This document shows, piece by piece, positions 1 to 8,498 of a DNA stretch of 64,000 nucleotides (the first letter of the stretch is position 1; every line of letters starts with the position of its first letter). A model generated the notes under the pieces. It did no database searches. It was given only the letters and a program-made list of their open reading frames with translations, and was not told where the DNA came from. Source of the stretch: Venturia oleaginea. Its lineage: Eukaryota > Ascomycota > Dothideomycetes > Venturiales > Venturiaceae. The stretch lies in the NCBI GenBank assembly GCA_013176395.1, contig JABMLP010000024.1:664808-728807 (forward strand). The letters run 5' to 3'. A program made the translations under genes and the position numbers.

Positions 1-1005
1 ACGGCTTTGCGGTTGACAGTCAACAGTTGCCTGTATCACATTTCAGTCATTCTCCTGCACCGGCCATATCTGACACGTGGACATCTCTATGACGAACATC
101 TCGCGGAAACGTCCCTTCAGAAGTGTGCATCTGCAGCTATTCGCCTCGCGCAAATCGCTCGCGTCTACTGCAATGCCTTCACCATCCGTCGGACCCCTTA
201 CTTCATAGCCTACTCTGCTTATGTCGCCATTACCATCCTCATTCGGATCTCAGCACATCTCCCTCAAGGCTCATCCGCACAAAAGTCCCTCCACGTTTGC
301 ATCGGTATACTCAGCGATTCCGAAAAGACCAATCAAGGCGTCAAACGAGCAAGCTACGTCGTATCAAAATTACTCTTCGCCATAGCAAGAGTAGGTCCAA
401 GCCCCTTTCCCGAATCCGAAAACTACAAAAGGGAACCATGGGGTGAAACCATCGATGATAGAATCGAATTAAGCAGAGAAGCAATGAGCATGATCATCTC
501 CACTTTCTCAACGACAAGCCCCGACGCAGCAGCAGAACAATCACAACTAGAAGTTCACCCCCAAGATCCAGGAATGAGCGGCCTTTCCTACCCTACACAC
601 GCACAAGCACAAATACAGGCACCAGCACCAGCACCAGCACCAGCACCAGCACCAGCACAAGTACAAGGACAAGGACAAGGACAAGCACAACTCATCTCTC
701 CACAATCTAGTGATCAACACCAACAACAACCCCAACGAACCTTCAACGACATGGATCAAGGTACCGCGGCTCAACTCCTCGCCTCGTTACGAACAACCGA
801 ACCCGTCATTTCTTCGGCGCCTAGTCCGAAGATAAATACGTACAATATATTTGAAAGTGTGCATGCTTTTCCCGATACGATATTCGGGTTGCACAATGAT
901 GAGAGCTTTCAGAGCTGGCCTGATTTCAATGAGCACCTTGAGACGATGTTGTATAGTGGGAGTGTGATGGGTGGCATGGGTCCTGAACCTGGTCCTGGGT
1001 CGTGA
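1..1005 (+). CDS. Fungal-specific transcription factor, C-terminal part (5' end outside window)
   Basis: The reading frame is open from base 1 and stops with TGA at 1003-1005, so the window starts inside the gene; the first possible start (TTG at 7) is not a real start. The first ~110 residues, with the motif HISVILLHRPYL and a following run of hydrophobic helices, look like the end of the fungal-specific transcription factor domain (middle homology region) of Zn2Cys6 regulators. The Zn2Cys6 domain itself would lie upstream and is not seen. Residues ~190-245 are low complexity: an Ala-Pro run, then Gln-Gly and Gln-rich repeats, as is common in activation domains. The last ~80 residues are acidic and aromatic. 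The protein would act in the nucleus. The class is fairly secure; the regulated pathway cannot be told. Confidence 0.75.
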   Translation, partial: TALRLTVNSCLYHISVILLHRPYLTRGHLYDEHLAETSLQKCASAAIRLAQIARVYCNAFTIRRTPYFIAYSAYVAITILIRISAHLPQGSSAQKSLHVCIGILSDSEKTNQGVKRASYVVSKLLFAIARVGPSPFPESENYKREPWGETIDDRIELSREAMSMIISTFSTTSPDAAAEQSQLEVHPQDPGMSGLSYPTHAQAQIQAPAPAPAPAPAPAQVQGQGQGQAQLISPQSSDQHQQQPQRTFNDMDQGTAAQLLASLRTTEPVISSAPSPKINTYNIFESVHAFPDTIFGLHNDESFQSWPDFNEHLETMLYSGSVMGGMGPEPGPGS

Positions 1006-1225
1006 TGAAGGCATGACGGATTTGTGGATGGGAAGAGCTACTTGTACACCCCAATTTCACTATCTGTACCACCCCTCTGGTAACTGCTTGCACGGACCCC
1101 CTAGAAAGTTGGACGGTGGCCACTAAATTCCAGCGGGTTTGCCCTATTTAACAACCCAGACGTGAGTCTCCAACTCCATAAAGCTAAAAAAAATTGAAAT
1201 TTTGGTCCCCCTACGAGACCGGCCG

Positions 1226-1677
1226 TGTGACGGCACGGCATGGCTATCCTGCAGTCACGTTACCTCGTGGCATTAGCGTGGCGTGCACAGCCACCTGTGG
1301 CTAAAGCGCTACATCTTTGCGCTTCCGAGGTCTTTTTGTCACGGTACGACCGCGGACAAGTCCTTCCCGCCGTTGGGGTGGCCCCACGGCACGTGATCAA
1401 GGCAGAACCGGAGTTCTGCCGAGGAAAGGTTTTAAAGCCTACGTGGCTTCAACCAATTCGTAGTTCTTCGAGCTACGTCCTGTCGTTAGACCTGCCTGTT
1501 GGTTTGCCTGCCAGTTCGTATATAGCCTGTTGAATGATACCGGTTCCTGCTGCTGCTCCTTCCTCCTGATACCCGAACCCGCCTCGTGACACTTTTGCTC
1601 TCTACCTAAGATTCTCTTATTACACCCAGTACTTAGAGCAATAAACCTATCTATGACCTCTTTTGCTTGCCGTGACA
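1226..1677. repeat. Outer solo LTR, interrupted by a nested solo LTR
   Basis: Begins TGTGACGGCACGGCA and ends GCTTGCCGTGACA, with TG...CA termini. Its flanks are GGCCG (1221-1225) and, after removing the younger insertion at 1681-1853, AGCCG, a target duplication with one mismatch. Without the nested LTR at 1337-1591 it is about 192 bp. Its sequence resembles the 3' LTR at 32779-32958 read on the minus strand, including similar CTCTCTA.CT and ..GCCGTGACA blocks, so it is probably a relic of that gypsy family. Confidence 0.65.
1337..1591. repeat. Solo LTR (255 bp) with perfect 5-bp target duplication
   Basis: Termini TGTCACGG...CGTGACA. The bases on each side are CTTTT (1332-1336 and 1592-1596), a perfect 5-bp target-site duplication. 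A second copy lies at 28099-28352 with about 95% identity by eye. No internal retrotransposon sequence is present, so this is the product of LTR-LTR recombination. It is nested within the older LTR 1226-1677. Confidence 0.85.
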
Positions 1678-1680
1678 AGC

Positions 1681-1853
1681 TGTGACGGCACGGCATATCC
1701 ATACGAAGGCACAAGGCACTTCAGAACATGTCACCGAATTACACTTAGGATCTAAGGTAGAGAGGTAAGAGTTTCGTAAGGAAACTCCGACTAAGTAGGG
1801 AAAGTGCACGAGCCACGGCACGTGATCTGATAGTCACGTGCCGTGCCGTCACA
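1681..1853. repeat. Solo LTR (173 bp) with 15-bp terminal inverted repeat
   Basis: Starts TGTGACGGCACGGCA and ends with its exact reverse complement. It is flanked by CAAGC on both sides (1676-1680, 1854-1858), a perfect 5-bp duplication. It carries a 12-bp inverted repeat with an 8-nt loop at 1814-1845, built on the E-box-like core CACGTG. It inserted immediately next to the end of the outer LTR. Confidence 0.8.
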
Positions 1854-2010
1854 CAAGCCGTCTTTAAGCAAACAGTAACTGACTAACAGTAGAAAACTAA
1901 GAATAAGGGGATAAGAATTAATATTATATTTATATCTACTCAGGCTACTCTAGTCGTTAATCTATCTCTCTAATGTTATCTAAACAAGTTTCTTAATCTT
2001 ATAGCATAAC

Positions 2011-2321
2011 TGTAAGAGTTCAACCCTCAAAGGTGTTTCGCAAGTGAGAGAAGACTGCTTGTATTTCAAAGTATCTAAGTACAGAGAAGAAAGTGTAAGT
2101 ACAGGAAGGATAGCTCGTATATATAATCCTCCTCTTACAATAGATCCTTCTAGAAAGTATCTTTAAATGGAAACGTGACAGCTTGCAAAATAGAACATGG
2201 CAGCTTGCGAAATAGAACATGACAGCTTGCAAAATAGAACATGACAGCTTGCAGAATAACAAGAGAACAATTGGAAATCCAGTCATGGATAAGCTAGAGA
2301 GAAGGATTCCATCCCTTAACA
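2011..2321 (-). repeat. 3' LTR of the young gypsy element
   Basis: TGTAAGAGTTC...CCCTTAACA on the plus strand, identical to 7841-8151. It contains an internal array of about four ~24-bp units built on GACAGCTTGCAAAATAGAAC (roughly 2176-2265). Confidence 0.95.
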
Positions 2322-5300
2322 TTATCCCCTCCCCCCCTCTCTTGTAGATCGATGTGAGCGTAGTCTCTGAGGGCGTAGTATAGGTCCGTCGTTTTCAAGA
2401 ACGTTGCCGTAGGCACTTTCAAAAGCGTCCAGAGCTGTAGTTTGTTGGAGTTCGCTAAGGGGTTCCCACGTAGGATCAACGTAGCCTACCCACTTAACTA
2501 AGACTTCTCGCGTTTGTTGTCGACCTCGCCGGCGCCATCTTGCGGCTAGAATAGCCTCGATACCGTATTCCTCGTCTCCTTGTTCAGTTACTATAGGAGG
2601 CGGCTGTGTATTATCTTGTATTTGTGAAGGTAGGGGATCTGTGCCAGCTCTCCTAAGTAAAGACGTATGAAATCGGTTGTGGATTCCTCTGGGTGTATCA
2701 AGCTCGTAAGACATTGAGTTGATAACTCGTGTAACTGTATACTTCCCATGAATCCAGTCTAGTTTCTTACAAGGACGTAGGGTTTTTACGTTCTTTAGGT
2801 TGAGCCAGACTTTGTCTCCCACTTTAAAAGAGTCAGCCGGAGCACGATCTCTATTAGAGTAGTATTCTTGCTGTTGCTGAGCTGATACCATTGACGTTTC
2901 TGCCCATTCTTGTGCGTCCTTCAATTTTGCTACAAGATCTTGTGCTTTTTCTTTTGGATTCTTAGGGGTTTCCTGGGGAGCTTCAACAGTTCCTATATGC
3001 TCAATGTTATAACCGTGGGTTAAGAAGAAAGGCGATAGGCCCGTAGCTTGGTTTGGTCTATTATCGAGGCATATTTGAGCAATAGGCAGGAGCTCGACCC
3101 AGTCGTTCTGACTAAATGTACAGAACTTACGTAGATAGGCTTCAACTTCTTGATTTCTTCTTTCCGTAGATCCATCAGTCTCAGGGTGATACGCTGTAGA
3201 GAGTCTTCTCTCTATCTTAAGAAGGTGACAAACTTCTTTCCAGAAAGCATTAACAAATTGCGTGTCCCTATCTGAGACTAGAGATCTAGGAAGCCAGTGT
3301 AATCTTACGTAGTTCTGCATAAATAGTTTTGCAAATCCTTCAGCTCCAAACTGTTCTTTAGGCACTGGGAACAGGATAGTTCCTTTACCCAAGCGGTCAG
3401 TAATAACGCAGAGTCTTGTGCATCTTTGGCTCTCTGGTAATTCGACTATGAAGTCTACTGAAATATCTTGCCAGATACGGCTAGGGACAGGAAGAGGTTT
3501 AAGTAAACCTTTCTTTTTGTCTCGCCAGACTGAAGTTCTTCCGCAGACGTCACAATTGCGTATAAACTGACGTATATCTTGAGCAAATCCCGGCCAGTAG
3601 AACTGTCTGGAGAGAATAGCAATAGTAGCTTCTCGTCCAGGATGCCCTGATAGGACTGAATCGTGTATTTCTTGAATTACTCCTGTTAAGAGAGGCTCGT
3701 AGGAGGGCAACCAGATTCGGTCTCTATAGTAGAGCTGGTTATTTTCGACTTTACAATCTCCTATAGAAGTAGGAACCTTTAGCTTAGATGGGAACTGCCT
3801 ATCTTGCTTTAGAACGCTTTGGAAAATACGTCTGTAGTCTAGATCTCCTTCGAGTGCAGTTTCCCATCTATCCCTTAGATCACCTGAGAGAAAGGGATTT
3901 TGTATAAAGGGGATAGGTTCTTTGTCTACTTCTTGAGCATTTTCTTGGGCAGCTTCTTCTCTTGCAGGAGTCTTATCCTCTAGAACGTTAATCCAAAGCT
4001 TTGGAGGTAATAACGTTCTAGTTCTTTCAACGATTCTTGGGTCTTGAATATCCTTTGGGAGATCTTGATCCCTTCGAGTTAAGGCGTCTGGAACTACAGA
4101 TTCAGAGCCTGTGCGATAGCCTAGTTTGAAGTTAAACTTAGCTAGTATCTGCGCCCATCTCATTTGCCTTTCATTTAGTTCCCTTTTTACCATAAACTTC
4201 TCAAGGTTCTTGTGATCTGTGAGGATAATGAATGGCTTACTTAGGCTTAGTAGCTCGCTAGTCCAATGGACTAGAGCTTTGACTATAGCCATAAGTTCTT
4301 TGTCGTGGATATCATAATTGCATTCGGCTGGCAAGTGCTTAGTAGAGAAGAAAGCACATGGTTTCCAGTTACCTAGCTCATCTTTTTGACTAAGTACTGC
4401 TCCGGAAGCCCAGCCTGAAGCATCAGGTTCTACTCGCGTAGGCTTATCTTCATCAAGTGCAGACAGGACAGGTTCTTTGCAAAACTCTGCCTTAAGTTTT
4501 TGAAAAGATTCTTCTTGCTCCTTTCCCCATAAAAATGGAGTATTCTTCTTTGTAAGGCGAACCAGAGGCTCCCTTATTGTTGAGTTATCTTTTACAAAGT
4601 CACGGTAGAAGTTTGTAAAGCCTAGGAAGCCACGTACTCCTCGTAGAGTAGTAGGACGTTCCCATTCTTTAATTGCTTTGATCTTCTCCGGATCCATGTG
4701 TAGGCCCGTTTCAGTATCTATAACGAAGCCTAGATACTTGACTCGTTTGGTATTAAACTCGCACTTCCGAATATCAAGGTACAACCCAGCGTTAAGGCAG
4801 CTTTGAAGTATCTTTTCAGTCTTTTCTTCATGGTCTTTAAGGTTCTTTGAAGAGTATATTACTATATCGTCTAGATAAGCTGAGCAGAACTCGTCTAGGT
4901 ATCGTCGAAGGATATAGTTTATATACCGTTGAAAAGACGCAGGTGCACCGGTTAAGCCAAAGGGAGTAACTAGCCATTCAAATAGACCATATCTAGTTCG
5001 AAAGGCAGTTTTGAACTCATCTCCCGTTGCGATTCGAATCTTGTGGAAGGCAGCATTTACATCAAGCTTACTAAGATACTTAGCACGAGCTAAGGTTAGT
5101 AAAGTCTCTTTTACTAACGGTAGCGGGTACCTATCCTTTCGAGTAATTGCGTTTAAGGCTCGGTAGTCTACGCAAAAGCGTAAGCCCCCTCCTGGTTTCT
5201 TCACAAAGAGAACTGGAGACGCAGCAACTGATTTACTCTCTCGGATAAAGCCTTTATCTAGTAGCTCTGTAAGAGTCCTTCGCAAAACAAGGAGTTGTTC

Positions 5301-6182
5301 TCGACCCATACCATATAGAGGTCCCCAAGGAAGTGGTTTTCCTTCTTCTATAGGTATTTCGTGATCAATCCCAGGGCGATGCGGTGGTAGTCTCTCGGCC
5401 CTTTTAGGATCAAAGACAGCAGCGTACTTATGAAACCTCTTAGGTAGCAATTCCAGTATTTGCTCTGTTGTCAAAGGGACTTTCGGCTTCAAGGCAATAT
5501 CAATATCTCGAAGAGTAACAGCAAATACTCTAGACGCGTCTTTGATTTTCTCAAGTGTAGAAGTGACAAGGCGGTGGAATCTTACGGGCGCTACTTGTTG
5601 TATATCAAGTTTGTCTTCAAATTTAGCATCGCGAATGCTAATCCCGTTTGCAAAGGTAAGAGTACCTTTAGATTCATTGATAACGGCTTTGGTGTCCTTG
5701 AGAAAAGGCCTGCCTAGTAGAAGATCCTCAAATTGTCCCGGGACTATATAAGCAAAAGCGTTGCATATAAGTCCCCCTAAATCTAGGTTCAACTTCGCAA
5801 TTTTTGTCACTTGGGTCTGTCCTTCTTCCTTAAGAACTCCACCTATAGTACGCGGACTAATAGGGAGTACTTCAAGGTCCATCTGCGAAGCTTTCTCCTC
5901 GTTTATCGATGCGTAGCAGCTAGATCCATTATCAAGGAGAGTTTTAAGAGAGTATATATCGTTCACTATAGTATTTGTGTAGAAAAGGCGGGAGAGCATC
6001 TTGGGTCTGAACTGCTTCCATTCTTTTTCTATCCGAGAACGGTGTGAATCAGTGTCTTTGTTCGAATTCAAAATACTATTTACTCTCTCAATTGACTCCT
6101 TTGACAATTTTGCTCTATCTACTCTACGCCTCCATCCACGACTTTGGATAGAGGCTACTCTTTTTCCGAGTAGTCCTCTTCT
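2322..6182 (-). CDS. Pol polyprotein of the young gypsy element (PR-RT-RH-IN-chromodomain)
   Basis: Makes the cDNA and integrates it. The frame is open from 6182 with no ATG near the beginning, and it overlaps gag by 28 nt in the -1 frame, so expression by frameshifting from gag is likely. Numbering from 6107, a protease-like LLDNGSS lies near residue 56 (the usual DTG/DSG is DNG here). The reverse transcriptase has YLDDIVIYS near 410 and RNase H has DASGWASGAV near 560. The integrase HHCC finger is near 820 (HPGREA, CDVC), with core motifs DISVDF, SDRDTQF and HPETDGSTE around 890-985. A C-terminal chromodomain (residues ~1175-1215, VLVKWVGYVDPTWEP) places it with the chromoviruses. The stop codon abuts the 3' LTR. 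Confidence 0.95.
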   Translation of the reverse strand, partial: RRGLLGKRVASIQSRGWRRRVDRAKLSKESIERVNSILNSNKDTDSHRSRIEKEWKQFRPKMLSRLFYTNTIVNDIYSLKTLLDNGSSCYASINEEKASQMDLEVLPISPRTIGGVLKEEGQTQVTKIAKLNLDLGGLICNAFAYIVPGQFEDLLLGRPFLKDTKAVINESKGTLTFANGISIRDAKFEDKLDIQQVAPVRFHRLVTSTLEKIKDASRVFAVTLRDIDIALKPKVPLTTEQILELLPKRFHKYAAVFDPKRAERLPPHRPGIDHEIPIEEGKPLPWGPLYGMGREQLLVLRRTLTELLDKGFIRESKSVAASPVLFVKKPGGGLRFCVDYRALNAITRKDRYPLPLVKETLLTLARAKYLSKLDVNAAFHKIRIATGDEFKTAFRTRYGLFEWLVTPFGLTGAPASFQRYINYILRRYLDEFCSAYLDDIVIYSSKNLKDHEEKTEKILQSCLNAGLYLDIRKCEFNTKRVKYLGFVIDTETGLHMDPEKIKAIKEWERPTTLRGVRGFLGFTNFYRDFVKDNSTIREPLVRLTKKNTPFLWGKEQEESFQKLKAEFCKEPVLSALDEDKPTRVEPDASGWASGAVLSQKDELGNWKPCAFFSTKHLPAECNYDIHDKELMAIVKALVHWTSELLSLSKPFIILTDHKNLEKFMVKRELNERQMRWAQILAKFNFKLGYRTGSESVVPDALTRRDQDLPKDIQDPRIVERTRTLLPPKLWINVLEDKTPAREEAAQENAQEVDKEPIPFIQNPFLSGDLRDRWETALEGDLDYRRIFQSVLKQDRQFPSKLKVPTSIGDCKVENNQLYYRDRIWLPSYEPLLTGVIQEIHDSVLSGHPGREATIAILSRQFYWPGFAQDIRQFIRNCDVCGRTSVWRDKKKGLLKPLPVPSRIWQDISVDFIVELPESQRCTRLCVITDRLGKGTILFPVPKEQFGAEGFAKLFMQNYVRLHWLPRSLVSDRDTQFVNAFWKEVCHLLKIERRLSTAYHPETDGSTERRNQEVEAYLRKFCTFSQNDWVELLPIAQICLDNRPNQATGLSPFFLTHGYNIEHIGTVEAPQETPKNPKEKAQDLVAKLKDAQEWAETSMVSAQQQQEYYSNRDRAPADSFKVGDKVWLNLKNVKTLRPCKKLDWIHGKYTVTRVINSMSYELDTPRGIHNRFHTSLLRRAGTDPLPSQIQDNTQPPPIVTEQGDEEYGIEAILAARWRRRGRQQTREVLVKWVGYVDPTWEPLSELQQTTALDAFESAYGNVLENDGPILRPQRLRSHRSTREGGRG
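2325..2343 (-). other. Polypurine tract
   Basis: Uninterrupted pyrimidine run on the plus strand directly next to the 3' LTR. On the coding strand it is a G/A tract ending four bases from the LTR edge, the usual plus-strand primer position for Ty3 elements. It overlaps the end of the pol reading frame. Confidence 0.85.
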
Positions 6183-7177
6183 TCAACTTCTTCATTCTCC
6201 TCAGTGGTTCCTTTGGCCCTTTTTGAACCAAGTTGCGTGACTCTTTCTACCTCTGTATCCAACCAGCAGTCTTTCATTCTATGGCCGGCCTTCCCACAGC
6301 GTAAGCAGAGGTTATTTGCCTTCCTATATTCATAGGCTTTAGACGAAATTTTTAACTTGTTTACGCGTGTAGGCTCCCAGTCCATAGCGTTCAGATCTTT
6401 AAAAGACTTCTCTTTATCTCTGAATCGTAACTTATCTTCTGAGGAAGAGAGCATCTTTGCTGTAGTGATTTGCATACTTGTATTCAAAAGATCGGACACA
6501 AACTGCTGGTAGGAGGTACTCTGAGATTGGCCTATTCTCTGGTTTCGCAGCTCTTGATTTATTGCTTTGTGTAGAAATGCAATTTTAACAGCGTCAGGCC
6601 AAGTCATTCCTCCAGCATTAGCAAGAGTGGTTTCAAAACGGGGAAGAAAAGAGAAGAAGGGTTCTTTCTCTTTTTGTTTGATTGTGGACAGGCTTACAGT
6701 AGCTCTTTGTTGTTGTACTGGATCGCCATAGAAGTTGTCCATATACTGTAACAATTTCTGTCCCGTTTTATCTTCCTCTGGAGCTGTCTTTACGTAGGCC
6801 AGAGTAGCCTGAGCTGCGGAGCCTCGTAGAGAGGAGAAGATGTAGGCAAATTGGTTCCTACTATCCCCTATAGACTCTGCGTCTATCTCCAACTTCATGC
6901 TTGCTTGTTGAAACCACTGAGCCCATTCAGAACGCTTGCCATCAAATTCTTGAAGCTTAGGAAGTACAGCTTTCTTCCTATGTATTCTGTCTTTTTGTGA
7001 ATTCTTAGTCTCTTGTCCTTCTACTACGTTCTCAGAGCGAGTAGTGTTAGGTAAGATTGTAAGAATACGCGTAATAGCATCGTTCTGAATGGCTAGTTGA
7101 TGTTGTAATGCTGCCATAGCTTCTTGTAGGGCTTGGGGTTCTTGAGGAACTCTTTGTTCCTGATCTTCTCCTTCCAT
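6155..7177 (-). CDS. Gag protein of the young gypsy element
   Basis: A 340-aa capsid/nucleocapsid protein starting at the ATG 7175-7177. The central part (residues ~85-240) has the retrotransposon gag fold pattern with W..WFQQA and LRGSAAQATLAYV. A single CCHC zinc knuckle, CLRCGKAGHRMKDC, lies near residue 293, followed by an acidic tail ending EDYSEKE. It stops with TAG at 6155-6157. The last codons are tcg gaa aaa gag tag, an A-rich stretch where the pol frame is already open. Confidence 0.93.
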   Translation of the reverse strand: MEGEDQEQRVPQEPQALQEAMAALQHQLAIQNDAITRILTILPNTTRSENVVEGQETKNSQKDRIHRKKAVLPKLQEFDGKRSEWAQWFQQASMKLEIDAESIGDSRNQFAYIFSSLRGSAAQATLAYVKTAPEEDKTGQKLLQYMDNFYGDPVQQQRATVSLSTIKQKEKEPFFSFLPRFETTLANAGGMTWPDAVKIAFLHKAINQELRNQRIGQSQSTSYQQFVSDLLNTSMQITTAKMLSSSEDKLRFRDKEKSFKDLNAMDWEPTRVNKLKISSKAYEYRKANNLCLRCGKAGHRMKDCWLDTEVERVTQLGSKRAKGTTEENEEVEEEDYSEKE

Positions 7178-7828
7178 ATTTTCACCTATGAGAGATAATA
7201 GAGAGCACTACTATACACACTCCTAGGCTCTACTCTAGAGATTTGCTAGGCAGTATAGAGTCAATGCCTATTAGTATAGGAAGGTGACTATAGAATCCCA
7301 GAAGGATTTTTACACTATAGTCCGCTCTGCAATCCTTATTACTAAGGACAGAGCTCCCAGGGACTGTGAAGGCCAAGTGTATTAAATCTCTCTTCCTAGC
7401 TCTTTCTTTCCTCAGCTTATTACAGCTTCAACTCCTAAGACTACGCTGTCTTAGGATGACCTGCCCTTGCTTCTTGGAGATTCTAGCACGTTCTAGAAAA
7501 TCTCAGTTTGAATTCTCTTGAATTCCCTTTTTGGATTGGCCCTTTCGGTTGGCCCTTGCTTCTTGGAGATTCTAGCACCTTCTAGAAAATCTCAGCTTGA
7601 ATTCTCTTGAATTCCCTTTTTGTTTGGCCCTTGAGGTTGGCCCTTGAAGTTGGCCTTTGAGGTTGGCCCTTGCTTCTTGAGTTAGGACAAGTGTCCTCTT
7701 CTTGAAATTCCTTTCTGTTTGGCCCTTGAGGTTGGCCCTCGCTTCTTGGATTAGGACAAGTGTCCTCTTCTTGAAATTCCTTTTTGGAGCTTGCTCTCTG
7801 TGAGCCTTTCTTCCTTTGTAAGATTGAG
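7178..7828 (-). other. Untranslated leader of the young gypsy element, with internal repeats
   Basis: About 650 bp between primer-binding site and gag without a convincing gene. It holds a duplicated ~75-bp block (around 7467-7545 and 7546-7620) built on CTTCTTGGAGATTCTAGCAC, plus runs of GGCCCTTGAGGTTGGCC motifs at 7625-7740. The same motifs reappear inverted at 63275-63490 next to the telomere, which identifies that region as leader of the same family. Confidence 0.8.
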
Positions 7829-7840
7829 GTACTTAGATAA
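7829..7840 (-). other. Primer-binding site, self-priming type
   Basis: On the coding strand the LTR end (...CTTACA) is followed by T then TATCTAAGTAC. That 11-mer is the exact reverse complement of GTACTTAGATA inside the LTR (coding strand, starting at 7912). This is the arrangement known for Tf1/sushi-type elements, in which the first 11 nt of the transcript fold back as primer. It does not resemble a tRNA 3' end. Confidence 0.75.
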
Positions 7841-8151
7841 TGTAAGAGTTCAACCCTCAAAGGTGTTTCGCAAGTGAGAGAAGACTGCTTGTATTTCAAA
7901 GTATCTAAGTACAGAGAAGAAAGTGTAAGTACAGGAAGGATAGCTCGTATATATAATCCTCCTCTTACAATAGATCCTTCTAGAAAGTATCTTTAAATGG
8001 AAACGTGACAGCTTGCAAAATAGAACATGGCAGCTTGCGAAATAGAACATGACAGCTTGCAAAATAGAACATGACAGCTTGCAGAATAACAAGAGAACAA
8101 TTGGAAATCCAGTCATGGATAAGCTAGAGAGAAGGATTCCATCCCTTAACA
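7841..8151 (-). repeat. 5' LTR of the young gypsy element
   Basis: Identical to 2011-2321. On the coding strand it contains a TATATATA box about 40 nt before the predicted RNA start at 7912 and ends CTCTTACA. Confidence 0.95.
7949..7956 (-). promoter_or_regulatory. LTR TATA box
   Basis: TATATATA on the coding strand, about 40 nt upstream of GTACTTAGATA, the segment complementary to the primer-binding site and therefore the inferred 5' end of the transcript. Confidence 0.6.
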
Positions 8152-8195
8152 ATAACGTACTTCACAAGCGAGAGGACCACCTCACAAACGTAAAC

Positions 8196-8395
8196 TGTGA
8201 CGGCTTGCTAGGCTACTGGAACAACCACAGTGTCCAAGCACCTAACAAGGCGCCACAGTACACGGGCCACAGCAAGACCTACAAGTAGGTCTTGCCCCCA
8301 GCCCCCATTTACATAGCTACCTGTAGTTCACTATCACATTTAGTCCATACCTGATTGCTGCTCACGCCTTTCATTGGTTACTACTAGCCGTGACA
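8196..8395. repeat. LTR-like relic (200 bp)
   Basis: TGTGACGGCTTGCTAG... to ...CTAGCCGTGACA, giving near-inverted TG/CA termini of the type seen in the LTRs at 1226 and 32779. Flanks TAAAC and GTCCG do not match, so the ends may have been altered or it is not a simple solo LTR. Confidence 0.45.
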
Positions 8396-8498
8396 GTCCG
8401 AGCAAATGCCCATGAATATCATGCATGATATTACGAATCACATGTACTCATATTCATACTAAGATTAACTTCCACAATCACGCATTCACCAACAAAAC

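Larger units (their letters stand above)
2011..8151 (-). mobile_element. Complete Ty3/gypsy chromovirus, young insertion
   Basis: A 6141-bp element bounded by two 311-bp LTRs (2011-2321 and 7841-8151) that appear identical base for base. It is flanked by the 5-bp target duplication ATAAC (2006-2010, 8152-8156). Read on the minus strand the order is 5' LTR, primer-binding site, leader, gag, pol (protease, reverse transcriptase, RNase H, integrase, chromodomain), polypurine tract, 3' LTR. Both ORFs are full length with no internal stops. Identical LTRs, intact ORFs and a perfect duplication mean a recent, possibly still competent, copy. A truncated relative abuts the telomere at 62100 and a solo LTR of the family lies at 50492-50753. 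Confidence 0.95.

Noticed and set aside
2020..2322. 100-aa minus-strand ORF, also at 7850-8152, as a small gene
   Set aside because: Both are reading frames through the LTR; identity simply reflects identical LTRs.
7829..7840. tRNA-type primer-binding site
   Set aside because: The sequence does not begin with the TGG typical of tRNA 3' ends, whereas it is an exact 11-nt complement of the element's own LTR.
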